Shown one piece after another: positions 8,383 through 15,339 of a stretch of 20,953 nt of DNA. The notes beneath the pieces are model-generated. The model did not search any database, was not told the DNA's origin, and saw only the letters and a list, made by a program, of their open reading frames with translations. The translations under genes were made by a program, and so were the position numbers. The DNA lies in NCBI GenBank assembly GCA_012511915.1, contig JAAZFB010000316.1:1-20953 (forward strand). The letters are read 5' to 3'. The stretch is from Clostridiaceae bacterium (GTDB lineage: Bacteria; Bacillota; Clostridia; Monoglobales; Firm-18). Within the stretch, counting starts at the first letter, position 1, and each line of letters opens with the position of its first letter.

Positions 8383-8742
8383 CTACAGAACAAATATAAT
8401 CATAATGGCAACAACTAAAGCATAAATAATTGCCGTCTCTATGAATACAAGACCTAAAAGCAAATTCGTTCTGATTTTTCCTTCCGCCTCAGGCTGACGA
8501 GCAATGCTCTCTGATGACTTTGCAATTGCATGACCCATTGCAAGCGCACCTCCCAAAACGCCAAGACCGATGGCCACTGCTGCAGCAATTGCTTTCATGC
8601 CTGCAATATCCATTACTGTTGACAAATCAGCTTGTTGCCCCTCGGAGGAGGCAGCATACACAAAGACAGAAGTGCCAATCATAAATAATACAAAAAAACA
8701 GAATAAAACCTTTTTAAAACAACTTAACTTTTTAATTTTCAA
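8383..8742 (-). CDS. atpE: F-type ATP synthase subunit c with signal-like N-terminal segment
   Basis: Ring-forming proteolipid of Fo. The two-helix hairpin is at about 45-119. The polar loop is ARQPEAEGKIR (Arg82-Gln83-Pro84) and the ion-carrying glutamate is Glu102 in FIETAIIY. About 40 residues precede the first helix: a basic start, a hydrophobic stretch (VLFCFFVLFMIGTSVF) and VYA-ASS, which resembles a cleavable signal peptide. Thr103 and Tyr107 match Na+-type c subunits, but the position of the sodium-ligand Gln is Met69, so H+ is more likely. The TTG start (8740-8742) lies only 2 nt after AGGGGG; the in-frame ATT at 8734-8736 lies 8 nt after it and is better placed. It overlaps the end of atpB by 11 nt with the TTG start. 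Confidence 0.93.
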   Translation of the reverse strand: MKIKKLSCFKKVLFCFFVLFMIGTSVFVYAASSEGQQADLSTVMDIAGMKAIAAAVAIGLGVLGGALAMGHAIAKSSESIARQPEAEGKIRTNLLLGLVFIETAIIYALVVAIMIIFVL

Positions 8743-9523
8743 GACCCCCTATAACAGGCTTGCGCCTGTTTATTTCTTTTTTACGTGGTTTGGTTACTTC
8801 CCCATAAGCATGTGCGGTCAGCATAACTAAAACATATGATTGCATAACTGCGTGCAGCAGGGTGAATAATAAGCCGACGATAATTGGTAAAACAAAGCTG
8901 AGATTTAAATAGTAATAAACAAGTTCTGTAACCAGCACACCACTTAGCATTGCCCCAAACAAGCGGAAACTCATAGATAGTGGCATCGAAAAATCTTTCA
9001 AAGCAGTGCCCAACCCTCTGAAACCATTTGTTGCAATACCTCCGATTAAAATCACAAGATACGACAACCCCCCCAAAGCAATTGCCCCGTTTATGTCCGA
9101 CAGCGGTGCCGGGAGGGTAGCGACGTTACCCGTCGTGGTAATAGCCTGAAATCCGAACAATTCAAATAATGTCCCAAAAAAAATATACATACCGGCTCCA
9201 AAAATATAAGCCCCCAAAAACCTATTGTGATGCGGGCTGTTAGTTTTCGCAAAATTATCGAACAGACTAACGATCTGTTCCAATAATAGTTGGAACTTAC
9301 CCGGAATGTATTTGAATTTTGGAATAAAAAATAATCGAATAAGTGCTGCCGCAATAAGCAAGATTACTGTAACGGTAAGGGCTGAAACAAAAGCCGGATT
9401 AACGTCTTTTATCCCCAGAAAGTTTATGTGATTTGCATCATGCAATACGGCATCCCGCATCAGTTCCTTAACCGTTTCATTCTTTTCACCCATATTGCCT
9501 GTAAATAAAACGCATACAAACAA
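8732..9523 (-). CDS. atpB: F-type ATP synthase subunit a
   Basis: Membrane stator subunit forming the ion half-channels. From the TTG at 9523 it has 263 residues with five or six membrane helices. The essential arginine is Arg187 in PLSMSFRLFGAMLSG, and helix 5 has LLHAVMQSYVLVMLTAHAYG. The 5' end is uncertain. The TTG at 9523 has no ribosome binding site, and ATG 9493 (MGEKNE) has only a weak AGG. The frame is open further upstream and encodes a hydrophobic stretch (KKTTVVIIWICFIFVLF). An in-frame ATT at 9575-9577 lies 9 nt after AAGGAAGG (9587-9594), giving a 281-residue protein with a signal-like N-terminus. It is the first gene of the operon; no atpI or atpZ is visible upstream. Confidence 0.93.
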   Translation of the reverse strand: MFVCVLFTGNMGEKNETVKELMRDAVLHDANHINFLGIKDVNPAFVSALTVTVILLIAAALIRLFFIPKFKYIPGKFQLLLEQIVSLFDNFAKTNSPHHNRFLGAYIFGAGMYIFFGTLFELFGFQAITTTGNVATLPAPLSDINGAIALGGLSYLVILIGGIATNGFRGLGTALKDFSMPLSMSFRLFGAMLSGVLVTELVYYYLNLSFVLPIIVGLLFTLLHAVMQSYVLVMLTAHAYGEVTKPRKKEINRRKPVIGGLEN

Positions 9524-9586
9524 AACGAATATAAAGCATATCCATATTATAACGACAGTTGTTTTTTTACTTTTAATTTCGGGATA

Positions 9587-9594
9587 CCTTCCTT
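9587..9594 (-). promoter_or_regulatory. Strong Shine-Dalgarno site of atpB, placed for an AUU start
   Basis: AAGGAAGG on the minus strand is the only good ribosome binding site in the 5' region of atpB. It is followed 9 nt later by ATT (9577-9575) in the atpB frame. An ATG at 9600-9598 lies just before it, but in another frame that stops after 17 codons. Confidence 0.5.
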
Positions 9595-9617
9595 CAACAT
9601 AATTGCCAGCAAAAGAA

Positions 9618-9784
9618 CTAGTGCTCTGTCAACTCTAAAACGTATGTTATCCGGCGAGAAAAATTTTTGTAGGACAAGGCGCGAAGGATTGAGGAATACT
9701 GTACGTATTCCGATTGACGACAACGCAGTCATACGGAAATTTTGCCGACGGTAACGTATGGAATTAGGATTGACAGAGTACTAG
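9618..9784. mobile_element. 167-bp MITE-like palindromic element in the atp operon leader
   Basis: The termini are 15-bp inverted repeats with one mismatch: CTAGTGCTCTGTCAA (9618-9632) and TTGACAGAGTACTAG (9770-9784). Sequences inside them also pair, for example CGTATGTTA with TAACGTATG, and the exact centre is GGAATAC-TGTAC-GTATTCC (9693-9711). The whole element can therefore fold into one long imperfect hairpin. It has no credible protein. Both ends start at CTAG, which could be part of the repeat or a duplicated CTAG target. A second copy of the end is found at 1403-1417. Confidence 0.75.
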
Positions 9785-9969
9785 ATAGTAAGTAGCAAGA
9801 TTTTGCTCCCTATTTAGCCGGAATGCCAACCGTTTTGGCATAAAAATTATACTATTTATCATTTTGTATTATTCACGATTATGGTTATATATTTAATGTG
9901 AATGAGTATTAGAGAACCCATGGGAAAAGTTCTCTTCCCCATATTGTTGCCTTATTGACATTTAAAAAC
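9785..9969 (-). other. Untranslated leader of the atp operon, no gene seen
   Basis: 185 bp between the MITE-like element and the promoter. Two small inverted repeats are present: TGCCAA/TTGGCA near 9824-9840 and AGAGAAC/GTTCTCT near 9911-9933. Neither is followed by a T run. The predicted leader from the promoter at 9970-9997 to atpB is almost 400 nt. No known riboswitch was recognised. Confidence 0.4.
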
Positions 9970-9997
9970 ATTATACCATAAATATCCCTCTTGTCAA
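9970..9997 (-). promoter_or_regulatory. Sigma-A type promoter, probably of the atp operon
   Basis: On the minus strand TTGACA (9997-9992), a 16-bp spacer and TATAAT (9975-9970) form a consensus promoter. The -35 hexamer contains the TGA stop codon of the araC-type gene (9996-9994). The next gene downstream is atpB. Confidence 0.75.
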
Positions 9998-10797
9998 GAA
10001 CCACACAAAGCATTTCTATATTTCTGTGGAGGCATACCATATTTAATGGAGAATCGTCTGGAGAAATAAAACTGATCACAAAAACCAAGCATATCACTTA
10101 TCTCCTTAATCGACATAGTCCCATGTCGTACTTCGCGTTCAGAGATAAACATCAACCTATCGTCGATATAACGCCCAATCGGATTGCCTAATTCCGCTTT
10201 AAATAGTTTCTGAAGCTTGCTCGGAGAAACAAACATATAATCAGCAATTTGGCTAATAGATAAGCCCGATGAAAGGTTAGCTTCTATGTATCCAAGTATG
10301 TTCAATATATTATCTGAGTAGCTCGTTAGTACTGCATCCCCCTCTGACTGGATACACTGACGAACTACTTCATACAAAAATGCCTTGATACCAATAACAC
10401 TATTGATTGTATTAGTCTTAATAAGCTTAGAAATAGCGATGATGCTTTCCCTTTTGTTTTGAATTCTCATGCATTTTGAGACGCCGTCAAACACATCATA
10501 ATTATTAGGCAGGAGTATAGAAATGTGAAAATAAATTTTCTCCATAAATCCATCACATTTATATGAAAAATCAAGCCCTGCCGGTATTACATATATGTTT
10601 CCCGGCTCCATAATCAACTCAGTTCCCTCATAGATTATCGTCCCGTATCCGTCAATTATCATATATATCCTCGTATAGCCGGAACGCACATGGCTGGCTC
10701 GCCAATCAGTTCCCACCCGTACGTATGCCATTTCATAAATGTCCATATTTATCTTATCAATGTTCCTTAAAAGTTCAGGTGTTTTTTTAATTACCAT
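9994..10797 (-). CDS. AraC-family transcriptional regulator
   Basis: A DNA-binding regulator of 267 residues. The N-terminal part is a cupin-type ligand domain (about 20-110; GYTRIYMIIDGYGTIIYEG and EPGNIYVIPAGLDFSYKC). The C-terminal part is a double helix-turn-helix (about 165-262) with ISQIADYMFVSPSKLQKLFK and the second-helix signature IKEISDMLGFCDQFYFSRRF followed by KYGMPPQKYR. The start ATG has GGAG 8 nt upstream. It is divergent from the alpha-L-fucosidase with a 97-nt gap to the preferred fucosidase start, so it most likely controls that gene in response to a sugar. Ligand unknown. Confidence 0.92.
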   Translation of the reverse strand: MVIKKTPELLRNIDKINMDIYEMAYVRVGTDWRASHVRSGYTRIYMIIDGYGTIIYEGTELIMEPGNIYVIPAGLDFSYKCDGFMEKIYFHISILLPNNYDVFDGVSKCMRIQNKRESIIAISKLIKTNTINSVIGIKAFLYEVVRQCIQSEGDAVLTSYSDNILNILGYIEANLSSGLSISQIADYMFVSPSKLQKLFKAELGNPIGRYIDDRLMFISEREVRHGTMSIKEISDMLGFCDQFYFSRRFSIKYGMPPQKYRNALCGS

Positions 10798-10822
10798 ACT
10801 GAATTCTCCATATTTTATATTT

Positions 10823-10860
10823 TATATTGCATGGACTTATTTTCATTATATGATACAATT
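10823..10860 (+). promoter_or_regulatory. Probable promoter of the fucosidase gene
   Basis: TGGACT (10827-10832), about 16 bp, then TACAAT (near 10853-10858), with TTGCAT slightly upstream as an alternative -35 with TATGAT. It overlaps the first codons of the longer fucosidase frame, which argues that ATG 10831 is not the real start. An AraC-type operator probably lies between 10798 and 10850, but I see no clear repeat. Confidence 0.4.
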
Positions 10861-10893
10861 TTTAATAAATCAATAGTGAAAGGGAAGATTATT

Positions 10894-12219
10894 GTGTCCA
10901 GTTGTAAAACTAAGAAAACCCCCGGAAATACAAAATGGTTTACTCACGACAGATTTGGTATGTTTATTCATTTCGGCTTGTACGCATTGCCTGCGCGCCA
11001 TGAATGGATTAAAAACATAGAGCTGATATCGGAGGATAAATATCAGAAATACTTTGACAACTTTAATCCGGATCTTTTTGATGCACGGGAATGGGCAAAA
11101 AGCGCCAAAGCGGCAGGAATGAAATATGCTGTTTTGACAGCCAAGCATCATGAGGGCTTTTGCTTGTTCGATTCAGAGCATACCGATTACAAAATTACAA
11201 ATACACCTTTTGGGCGGGATTTGGTCAAGGAATACGTCGAAGCCTTTCGCGCCGAAGGATTGCATGTTGGGCTTTATTACTCACTAATTGATTGGCACCA
11301 TCCGGATTTTACGATAGATGCACTTCATCCAAGAAGAAAAGACGAAAATGCACAGGAGCAGGATAAAGGTCGCGACATGAGAAAATATGCTAAATATATG
11401 CGCGATCAAGTTACTGAGTTGCTAACGAATTACGGAAAAATAGATATACTATGGTTTGATTTCTCATACTCAAAACCCGACCGAAAAGAAGTATGTCCAT
11501 GTATGCAATTCGGGGGTGGAAAGGGCAAGGAACAGTGGGAAGCCGAAGAGCTCATTAAAACCGTACGCTCCCTTCAACCGGAAATTATAATTAACAACAG
11601 AACAGAAATTGAGCAAGATCTCTGGACTCCCGAACAATACCAGCCTATGAGTTGGATTACCCATAAAGAGACCGGCGAACTGGTTACTTGGGAAGCCTGC
11701 CAAACCTTTTCGGGCTCATGGGGGTATAGCCGTGACGAGCAAACTTGGAAGTCACCACAAATGCTCATTGATATGCTTATAAACACTGTGTCTATCGGGG
11801 GTAATTTTCTGATGAATGTCGGTCCGACATCCCGCGGATATTTCGACAGCAGGGCCAATAAGGCACTTGAAGTATATGAACAATGGATGAAATATAACTC
11901 AAGGTCAATTTACGGATGCACAATGGCGGAACCACAATTCATTGCTCCACGTGGCACAAGGCTTACACAAAGCTTAGACGGAAACCGTTTATACATCCAT
12001 CTAATCGAATATCCTTTCGCCTTCCTTGAAATGCATAACATGGCAGGGAAAGTAGACTATGCACAATTTCTCCATGACGGCAGTGAAATACTATTTTCCG
12101 AAAAAGAATCAATTCATTTCAGTGAAGGACGAACAACCGGAGACGACCTACTGGTCTTTACTATTCCGCAAATTAAGCTGGATATAATAAATCCGGTAAT
12201 AGAGGTAATTTTGAAATAA
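10894..12219 (+). CDS. GH29 alpha-L-fucosidase, cytoplasmic
   Basis: A retaining glycosidase that removes terminal L-fucose from glycans. Family features: WFTHDRFGMFIHFGLYALPA, the substrate-pocket histidines in VLTAKHHEGFCLFDS, the nucleophile Asp in DILWFDFSYS (residue 189 from the GTG start), and the C-terminal barrel motif GGNFLMNVGPTSRGYF. No signal peptide is present, so it would act on imported oligosaccharides. Start choice: AAAGGGAAG (10879-10887) lies 6 nt before GTG 10894, giving 441 residues. The frame is open back to ATG 10831, but that ATG has no ribosome binding site and lies inside the likely promoter. It ends before a hairpin terminator. Confidence 0.93.
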   Translation: MSSCKTKKTPGNTKWFTHDRFGMFIHFGLYALPARHEWIKNIELISEDKYQKYFDNFNPDLFDAREWAKSAKAAGMKYAVLTAKHHEGFCLFDSEHTDYKITNTPFGRDLVKEYVEAFRAEGLHVGLYYSLIDWHHPDFTIDALHPRRKDENAQEQDKGRDMRKYAKYMRDQVTELLTNYGKIDILWFDFSYSKPDRKEVCPCMQFGGGKGKEQWEAEELIKTVRSLQPEIIINNRTEIEQDLWTPEQYQPMSWITHKETGELVTWEACQTFSGSWGYSRDEQTWKSPQMLIDMLINTVSIGGNFLMNVGPTSRGYFDSRANKALEVYEQWMKYNSRSIYGCTMAEPQFIAPRGTRLTQSLDGNRLYIHLIEYPFAFLEMHNMAGKVDYAQFLHDGSEILFSEKESIHFSEGRTTGDDLLVFTIPQIKLDIINPVIEVILK

Positions 12220-12236
12220 CCTCCACAGAACAGAGA

Positions 12237-12285
12237 AGTGTCAAATGTGGACGAACCGTAAGTCCCCATTTGACACTTTAGTTTT
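12237..12285 (+). terminator. Hairpin terminator between convergent fucosidase and GH26-like remnant
   Basis: A 16-bp stem with one mismatch (12237-12252 with 12262-12277, AGTGTCAAATG...) and a 9-nt loop, followed by TTAGTTTTTA on the plus strand. It could work in both directions, but the T run favours the fucosidase. Confidence 0.75.
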
Positions 12286-12287
12286 TA

Positions 12288-13499
12288 CTATTTAACTATT
12301 ACTACTGTTCTTGTGTTATCGTCCCATGACACATTAGCGCCCATAGCTTCGGTTAAAGCTCTGATAGGAACGAGAGTTCTTCCGCCAAATAAAACGGGTT
12401 CAACGTCCAATATAATTTCCTTGCTGTTTACCGTCATAATATTGTCCCCTATTTGCATTTCGATAGATACACCATTGGCTTTAGATATAATAGTCTGAGT
12501 ATCTTCTTTCCACTCGACCTCTGCTCCCATTGCTTCAAAAATTGCACGCATAGGAACAAGCGTACGGTCGTTTATCATTATCGGGTCGGTGTCAAATAAC
12601 AGCTTGTTGCTGTTTAATGTTACACTTATTCTTCTTTCTACAAGGTTAAAGTCATATTCTTTTTCGTAAAAAACAGTGCCGTTGCCGTTGTGCGCCACAA
12701 CCTTTAAATTATGGTATCCTAATGGAAGGTTGCTGAAATCTATCACTTTATTGTATGGTATTTCATTGGAAGAGTTTGTCCAAACACCGTCAACATAATA
12801 ATCAACAATTGGCGATAACTGGCCGTAAATATGAACAAAGGTGTATATTTCCTGCTCCTTTTTCTCAATTGTCATCGTATTATCAAGCTTTTCATAGCCG
12901 ATATTGCTTGTAAAATGAGGAAGCTTGATAAGTTTTTTAAATTCATCAGTCATCGCCGCACTTTTTGATAGGCTGTACTCATTAATCTCGTTAGGCATAG
13001 ACTTATCAAAATAAGCCATCAGCTTTATTTGAGGATAAACCATAGGCAAATAGTGATACATCTTTTTAAGATGTAAAATCGCCCAATCAGTAGTGTCCTC
13101 GTTTAATGTTCTGACAAAATGAGATGCACCGCCTTCAGCAATAATAATAGGCTTTCTGTCGCCGTAGCGGGTTACAACTTCTGTAACAGCTTTTACAGGG
13201 TCGGCACTTTGTCCTGCAAGAAAAACAATTTCGTTAAAGCGTTCAGAGTCACTCCAATCGTTTCTGCCTAAAAAATATTTTTGATAATAGGCGGAAATGC
13301 CGATATAATCAACAAATTCGTCACCGGGATAGTAATCGTTCATATTGATGTTCCAAGTTGAAACCTGATTTACACTCCATACCATATTGATGTTTGACGT
13401 TTGCTCTTTCGCAAGCTTTGATACCAACCTGAAAGCGGCGATAAATTCATCGGGCACGGCTATATTTGTCCAAATATTCATCTCTGCTCCGAAACGCAA
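12288..13499 (-). pseudogene. 5'-truncated GH26-like secreted glycosidase with C-terminal stalk domain
   Basis: About 403 codons of a larger enzyme. The catalytic part starts in mid-domain at FLRFGAEMN, which resembles the GH26 acid/base motif (Glu6 from the TTG at 13499). It continues with NMVWSVNQVS, YYPGDEFVDYIGISAYY and a candidate nucleophile Glu122 in KPIIIAEGGASHF. A connecting domain (about 215-285) follows, then a copper-amine-oxidase-type stalk domain made of two half repeats (DRTLVPMRAIFEAMGAEVEW and GRTLVPIRALTEAMGANVSW). Such stalk domains sit on exported clostridial proteins. The signal peptide and the N-terminal half of the barrel are missing. The sequence upstream of 13500 is transposase, in another frame, and there is no ribosome binding site. 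Mannan or glucan activity is guessed from family only. Confidence 0.8.
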
Positions 13500-14202
13500 A
13501 AATGTATATGATGCCCATATCCTCTAATGCTTGCTCAAACAAGCTCTTATGTGTACTGCTTTTAACCAGTAACGCATTAGTAAACTCTGTTCCGTTGTCA
13601 GTTTGTATTTCTCTTATCGGAAACGGAAAATTCAAAACTAGCTTCATCAAAAAATCCTTTGAACTATATGTGCTATGCTCGTCATACAGTTCTCTGAAAA
13701 CAACCCTTGTGCATTCGTCTATTGCTGTGTATTGATAGTATTTGCACCCGTTTGATACGCACCAGCTTGGCACAAACTTAACATCAATCCGAACTTTTTG
13801 TCCGGGGTAATCTGCGCGCATATATGGTTTAAGTTTTCTACTCTTATTTTTGGCTTTTTCATCGTCGGAAAGCCATTTGTTCAAGACCCTTGTCATACTG
13901 TAATAACTGCGGCTGTATCACTTTTTGCATATTGTATTCCATAACACAATCTTGTCATCCTTGTTGTGCCGCCAGTGCCGCAATATCAAAGCTTTTTCTT
14001 CTTCACTGTGTTGGCGCGGATGACTTTTGGGACGATGGCTTTTGTCTCGCAAGCTCTTCCAATGACCATCATATTTTGCCTTCCACTCATATATTGCTTG
14101 CCGACTTCTATGGTGCCGGATACTTGCCGCTGTTACTCCATGCTTTTCCGAATATCGGATTACCCGTTGACGAAACCGTGCTTCTGATGTTACACTTGTC
14201 AT
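13500..14202 (-). pseudogene. Decayed DDE/integrase-core transposase, truncated at the 3' end
   Basis: The first part (14202 to 13918) encodes a helix-turn-helix region beginning MTSVTSEARFRQRVIRYSEK and including SRQAIYEWKAKYDG. The second part encodes the integrase core: YPGQKVRIDVKFVPSW (first Asp), YQYTAIDECTRVVF and REIQTDNGTEFTNAL (second Asp). A TGA at 13918-13920 splits them, but both halves are in the same frame (CKK-stop-YSRSYYSMTRVL), so one nonsense change, probably from GGA, disabled it. The frame then runs out of transposase sequence at about 13500, before the third catalytic Glu. The start is well marked: ATG 14202 has AAGGAG 10 nt upstream. It resembles IS481-like transposases. 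Confidence 0.82.
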
Positions 14203-14356
14203 GTAAATACAGCTCCTTTTGATACTTTGTTTTGTTTGATCACAAACATTATATCATATCGGTGCTGTATTTACTTCTTTATCTGTCACCCATCAATTGT
14301 ATCATAACATTTTTGCATTTTGGGATTTAATTCTTGTTTTAACATTTTTCACGTCC
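14203..14356. other. Upstream end of the decayed insertion sequence and gap to argB
   Basis: On the minus strand this holds the transposase ribosome binding site (14213-14218), a possible -10 TATAAT (14248-14253) and an 11-bp inverted repeat GTAAATACAGC (14203-14213 and 14264-14274). The insertion-sequence end may lie near 14284-14292, where the minus strand reads GGGTGACAG. No terminator for argB is evident. Confidence 0.35.
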
Positions 14357-15238
14357 CTATGCGGTAATCATTGTGCCAATACCTGTGTCTGTAAATATTT
14401 CAAGCAACAAACAATGAGGTATTCGCCCGTCAATAATATGCACACGGTTTACGCCTGCATCAATGGCTTCTATACAACTTAGCACTTTCGGTATCATACC
14501 GCCGTTTATTTCACCGCTTTCTATCATACTAAATATTTCTTTTTGTGAAATTTCATATATCAGTTGGTCGCCGTCTTTCGTCTTTTTTATGCCCGACACA
14601 TCCGTTAACAGCATTAATTTTTCTGCCTTTAGCGCTGCTGCAATTGCTCCTGCAACTGTATCGGCATTAATATTATAGCTCCTTCCGTCATTTCCTATAC
14701 CAATAGGCGCAACTACCGGTATATAACGGTCGTTTGCAAGCATTAACAGAGCATGTGGGTTTACACTTGTAATTTTGCCCACATAACCGATATCTACCTG
14801 CTTATTATCCACCATGGGCATATATTTATCACATTGTATAAGGTTGCCGTCAATCCCGGAAATACCTATTGCATTACCGCTTATTGCGTTAAGCGCCGCA
14901 ACTATTTGTTTGTTCGTCTGACCAACCAACACCATTTGGGCAACGTCCATGGTTTGCTCATCGGTAACCCTCAAGCCATTCACAAACTTACTTTCCAAGC
15001 CGTATACCGAAAGGGCATTTGATATGTCCGGCCCGCCCCCGTGCACCACAATGGGATTAACCCCAACATACTTTAACAGAGTAATATCTGCCATTACCTT
15101 GTGTATTAGATCGTCGTCCATCATTGCATTGCCACCATATTTAATTACAACCGTTTTGCCCGACAACTTTTGTATATACGGCAACGCCTCTATTAAAATA
15201 CTAGCTTTTTTAATATATTTTTCCACTCTAACCACCAT
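14357..15238 (-). CDS. argB: Acetylglutamate kinase
   Basis: Phosphorylates N-acetyl-L-glutamate in arginine biosynthesis. The 293 residues show the amino-acid-kinase features: GKTVVIKYGGNAM near 28-40, NPIVVHGGGPDIS for substrate binding, GYVGKITSVNPHALLML, and the nucleotide-binding part SYNINADTVAGAIAAALKAEK. About 25 residues precede the first strand (VEKYIKKASILIEALPYIQK). Such an N-terminal helix is characteristic of hexameric, arginine-inhibited enzymes and is absent from the E. coli type, so feedback inhibition is likely. AAGAAAGGG lies only 2 nt before the ATG at 15238; the second codon GTG (15235) is 5 nt away and could be the true start. It follows argC by 101 nt. Confidence 0.96.
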   Translation of the reverse strand: MVVRVEKYIKKASILIEALPYIQKLSGKTVVIKYGGNAMMDDDLIHKVMADITLLKYVGVNPIVVHGGGPDISNALSVYGLESKFVNGLRVTDEQTMDVAQMVLVGQTNKQIVAALNAISGNAIGISGIDGNLIQCDKYMPMVDNKQVDIGYVGKITSVNPHALLMLANDRYIPVVAPIGIGNDGRSYNINADTVAGAIAAALKAEKLMLLTDVSGIKKTKDGDQLIYEISQKEIFSMIESGEINGGMIPKVLSCIEAIDAGVNRVHIIDGRIPHCLLLEIFTDTGIGTMITA

Positions 15239-15339
15239 GACCCTTTCTTAACTTCCGAAATATTCTATATTTTTAAAGGAGCATTGCCCTACGCCACCTG
15301 TAAGTAATTGGGGATGCGGCAAGTCTTATTCAACAGCCC

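Noticed and set aside
8383..8742. A sodium-dependent ATP synthase, from the Glu-Thr...Tyr pattern in subunit c.
   Set aside because: The helix-1 glutamine ligand is replaced by Met69, so the full sodium site is not present. The operon order also differs from the N-ATPase type.
9547..9732. 61-residue minus-strand frame upstream of atpB, as a possible atpI or regulator.
   Set aside because: Most of it lies inside the palindromic element, with no ribosome binding site for its start and no resemblance to AtpI or AtpZ.
9909..10097. 62-residue minus-strand frame overlapping the end of the AraC gene.
   Set aside because: It overlaps the conserved second helix-turn-helix in another frame and contains the atp promoter, so it is not expected to be coding.
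10831..10893. ATG 10831 as the fucosidase start, adding 21 residues.
   Set aside because: There is no ribosome binding site, the segment lies over the likely promoter, and GTG 10894 has AAAGGGAAG at ideal spacing.
13918..13920. In-frame TGA in the transposase as selenocysteine or a recoded codon.
   Set aside because: The other end of the gene is also lost, no recoding structure was seen, and TGA serves as a normal stop elsewhere in the window (e.g. atpF, araC). Simple decay explains it.
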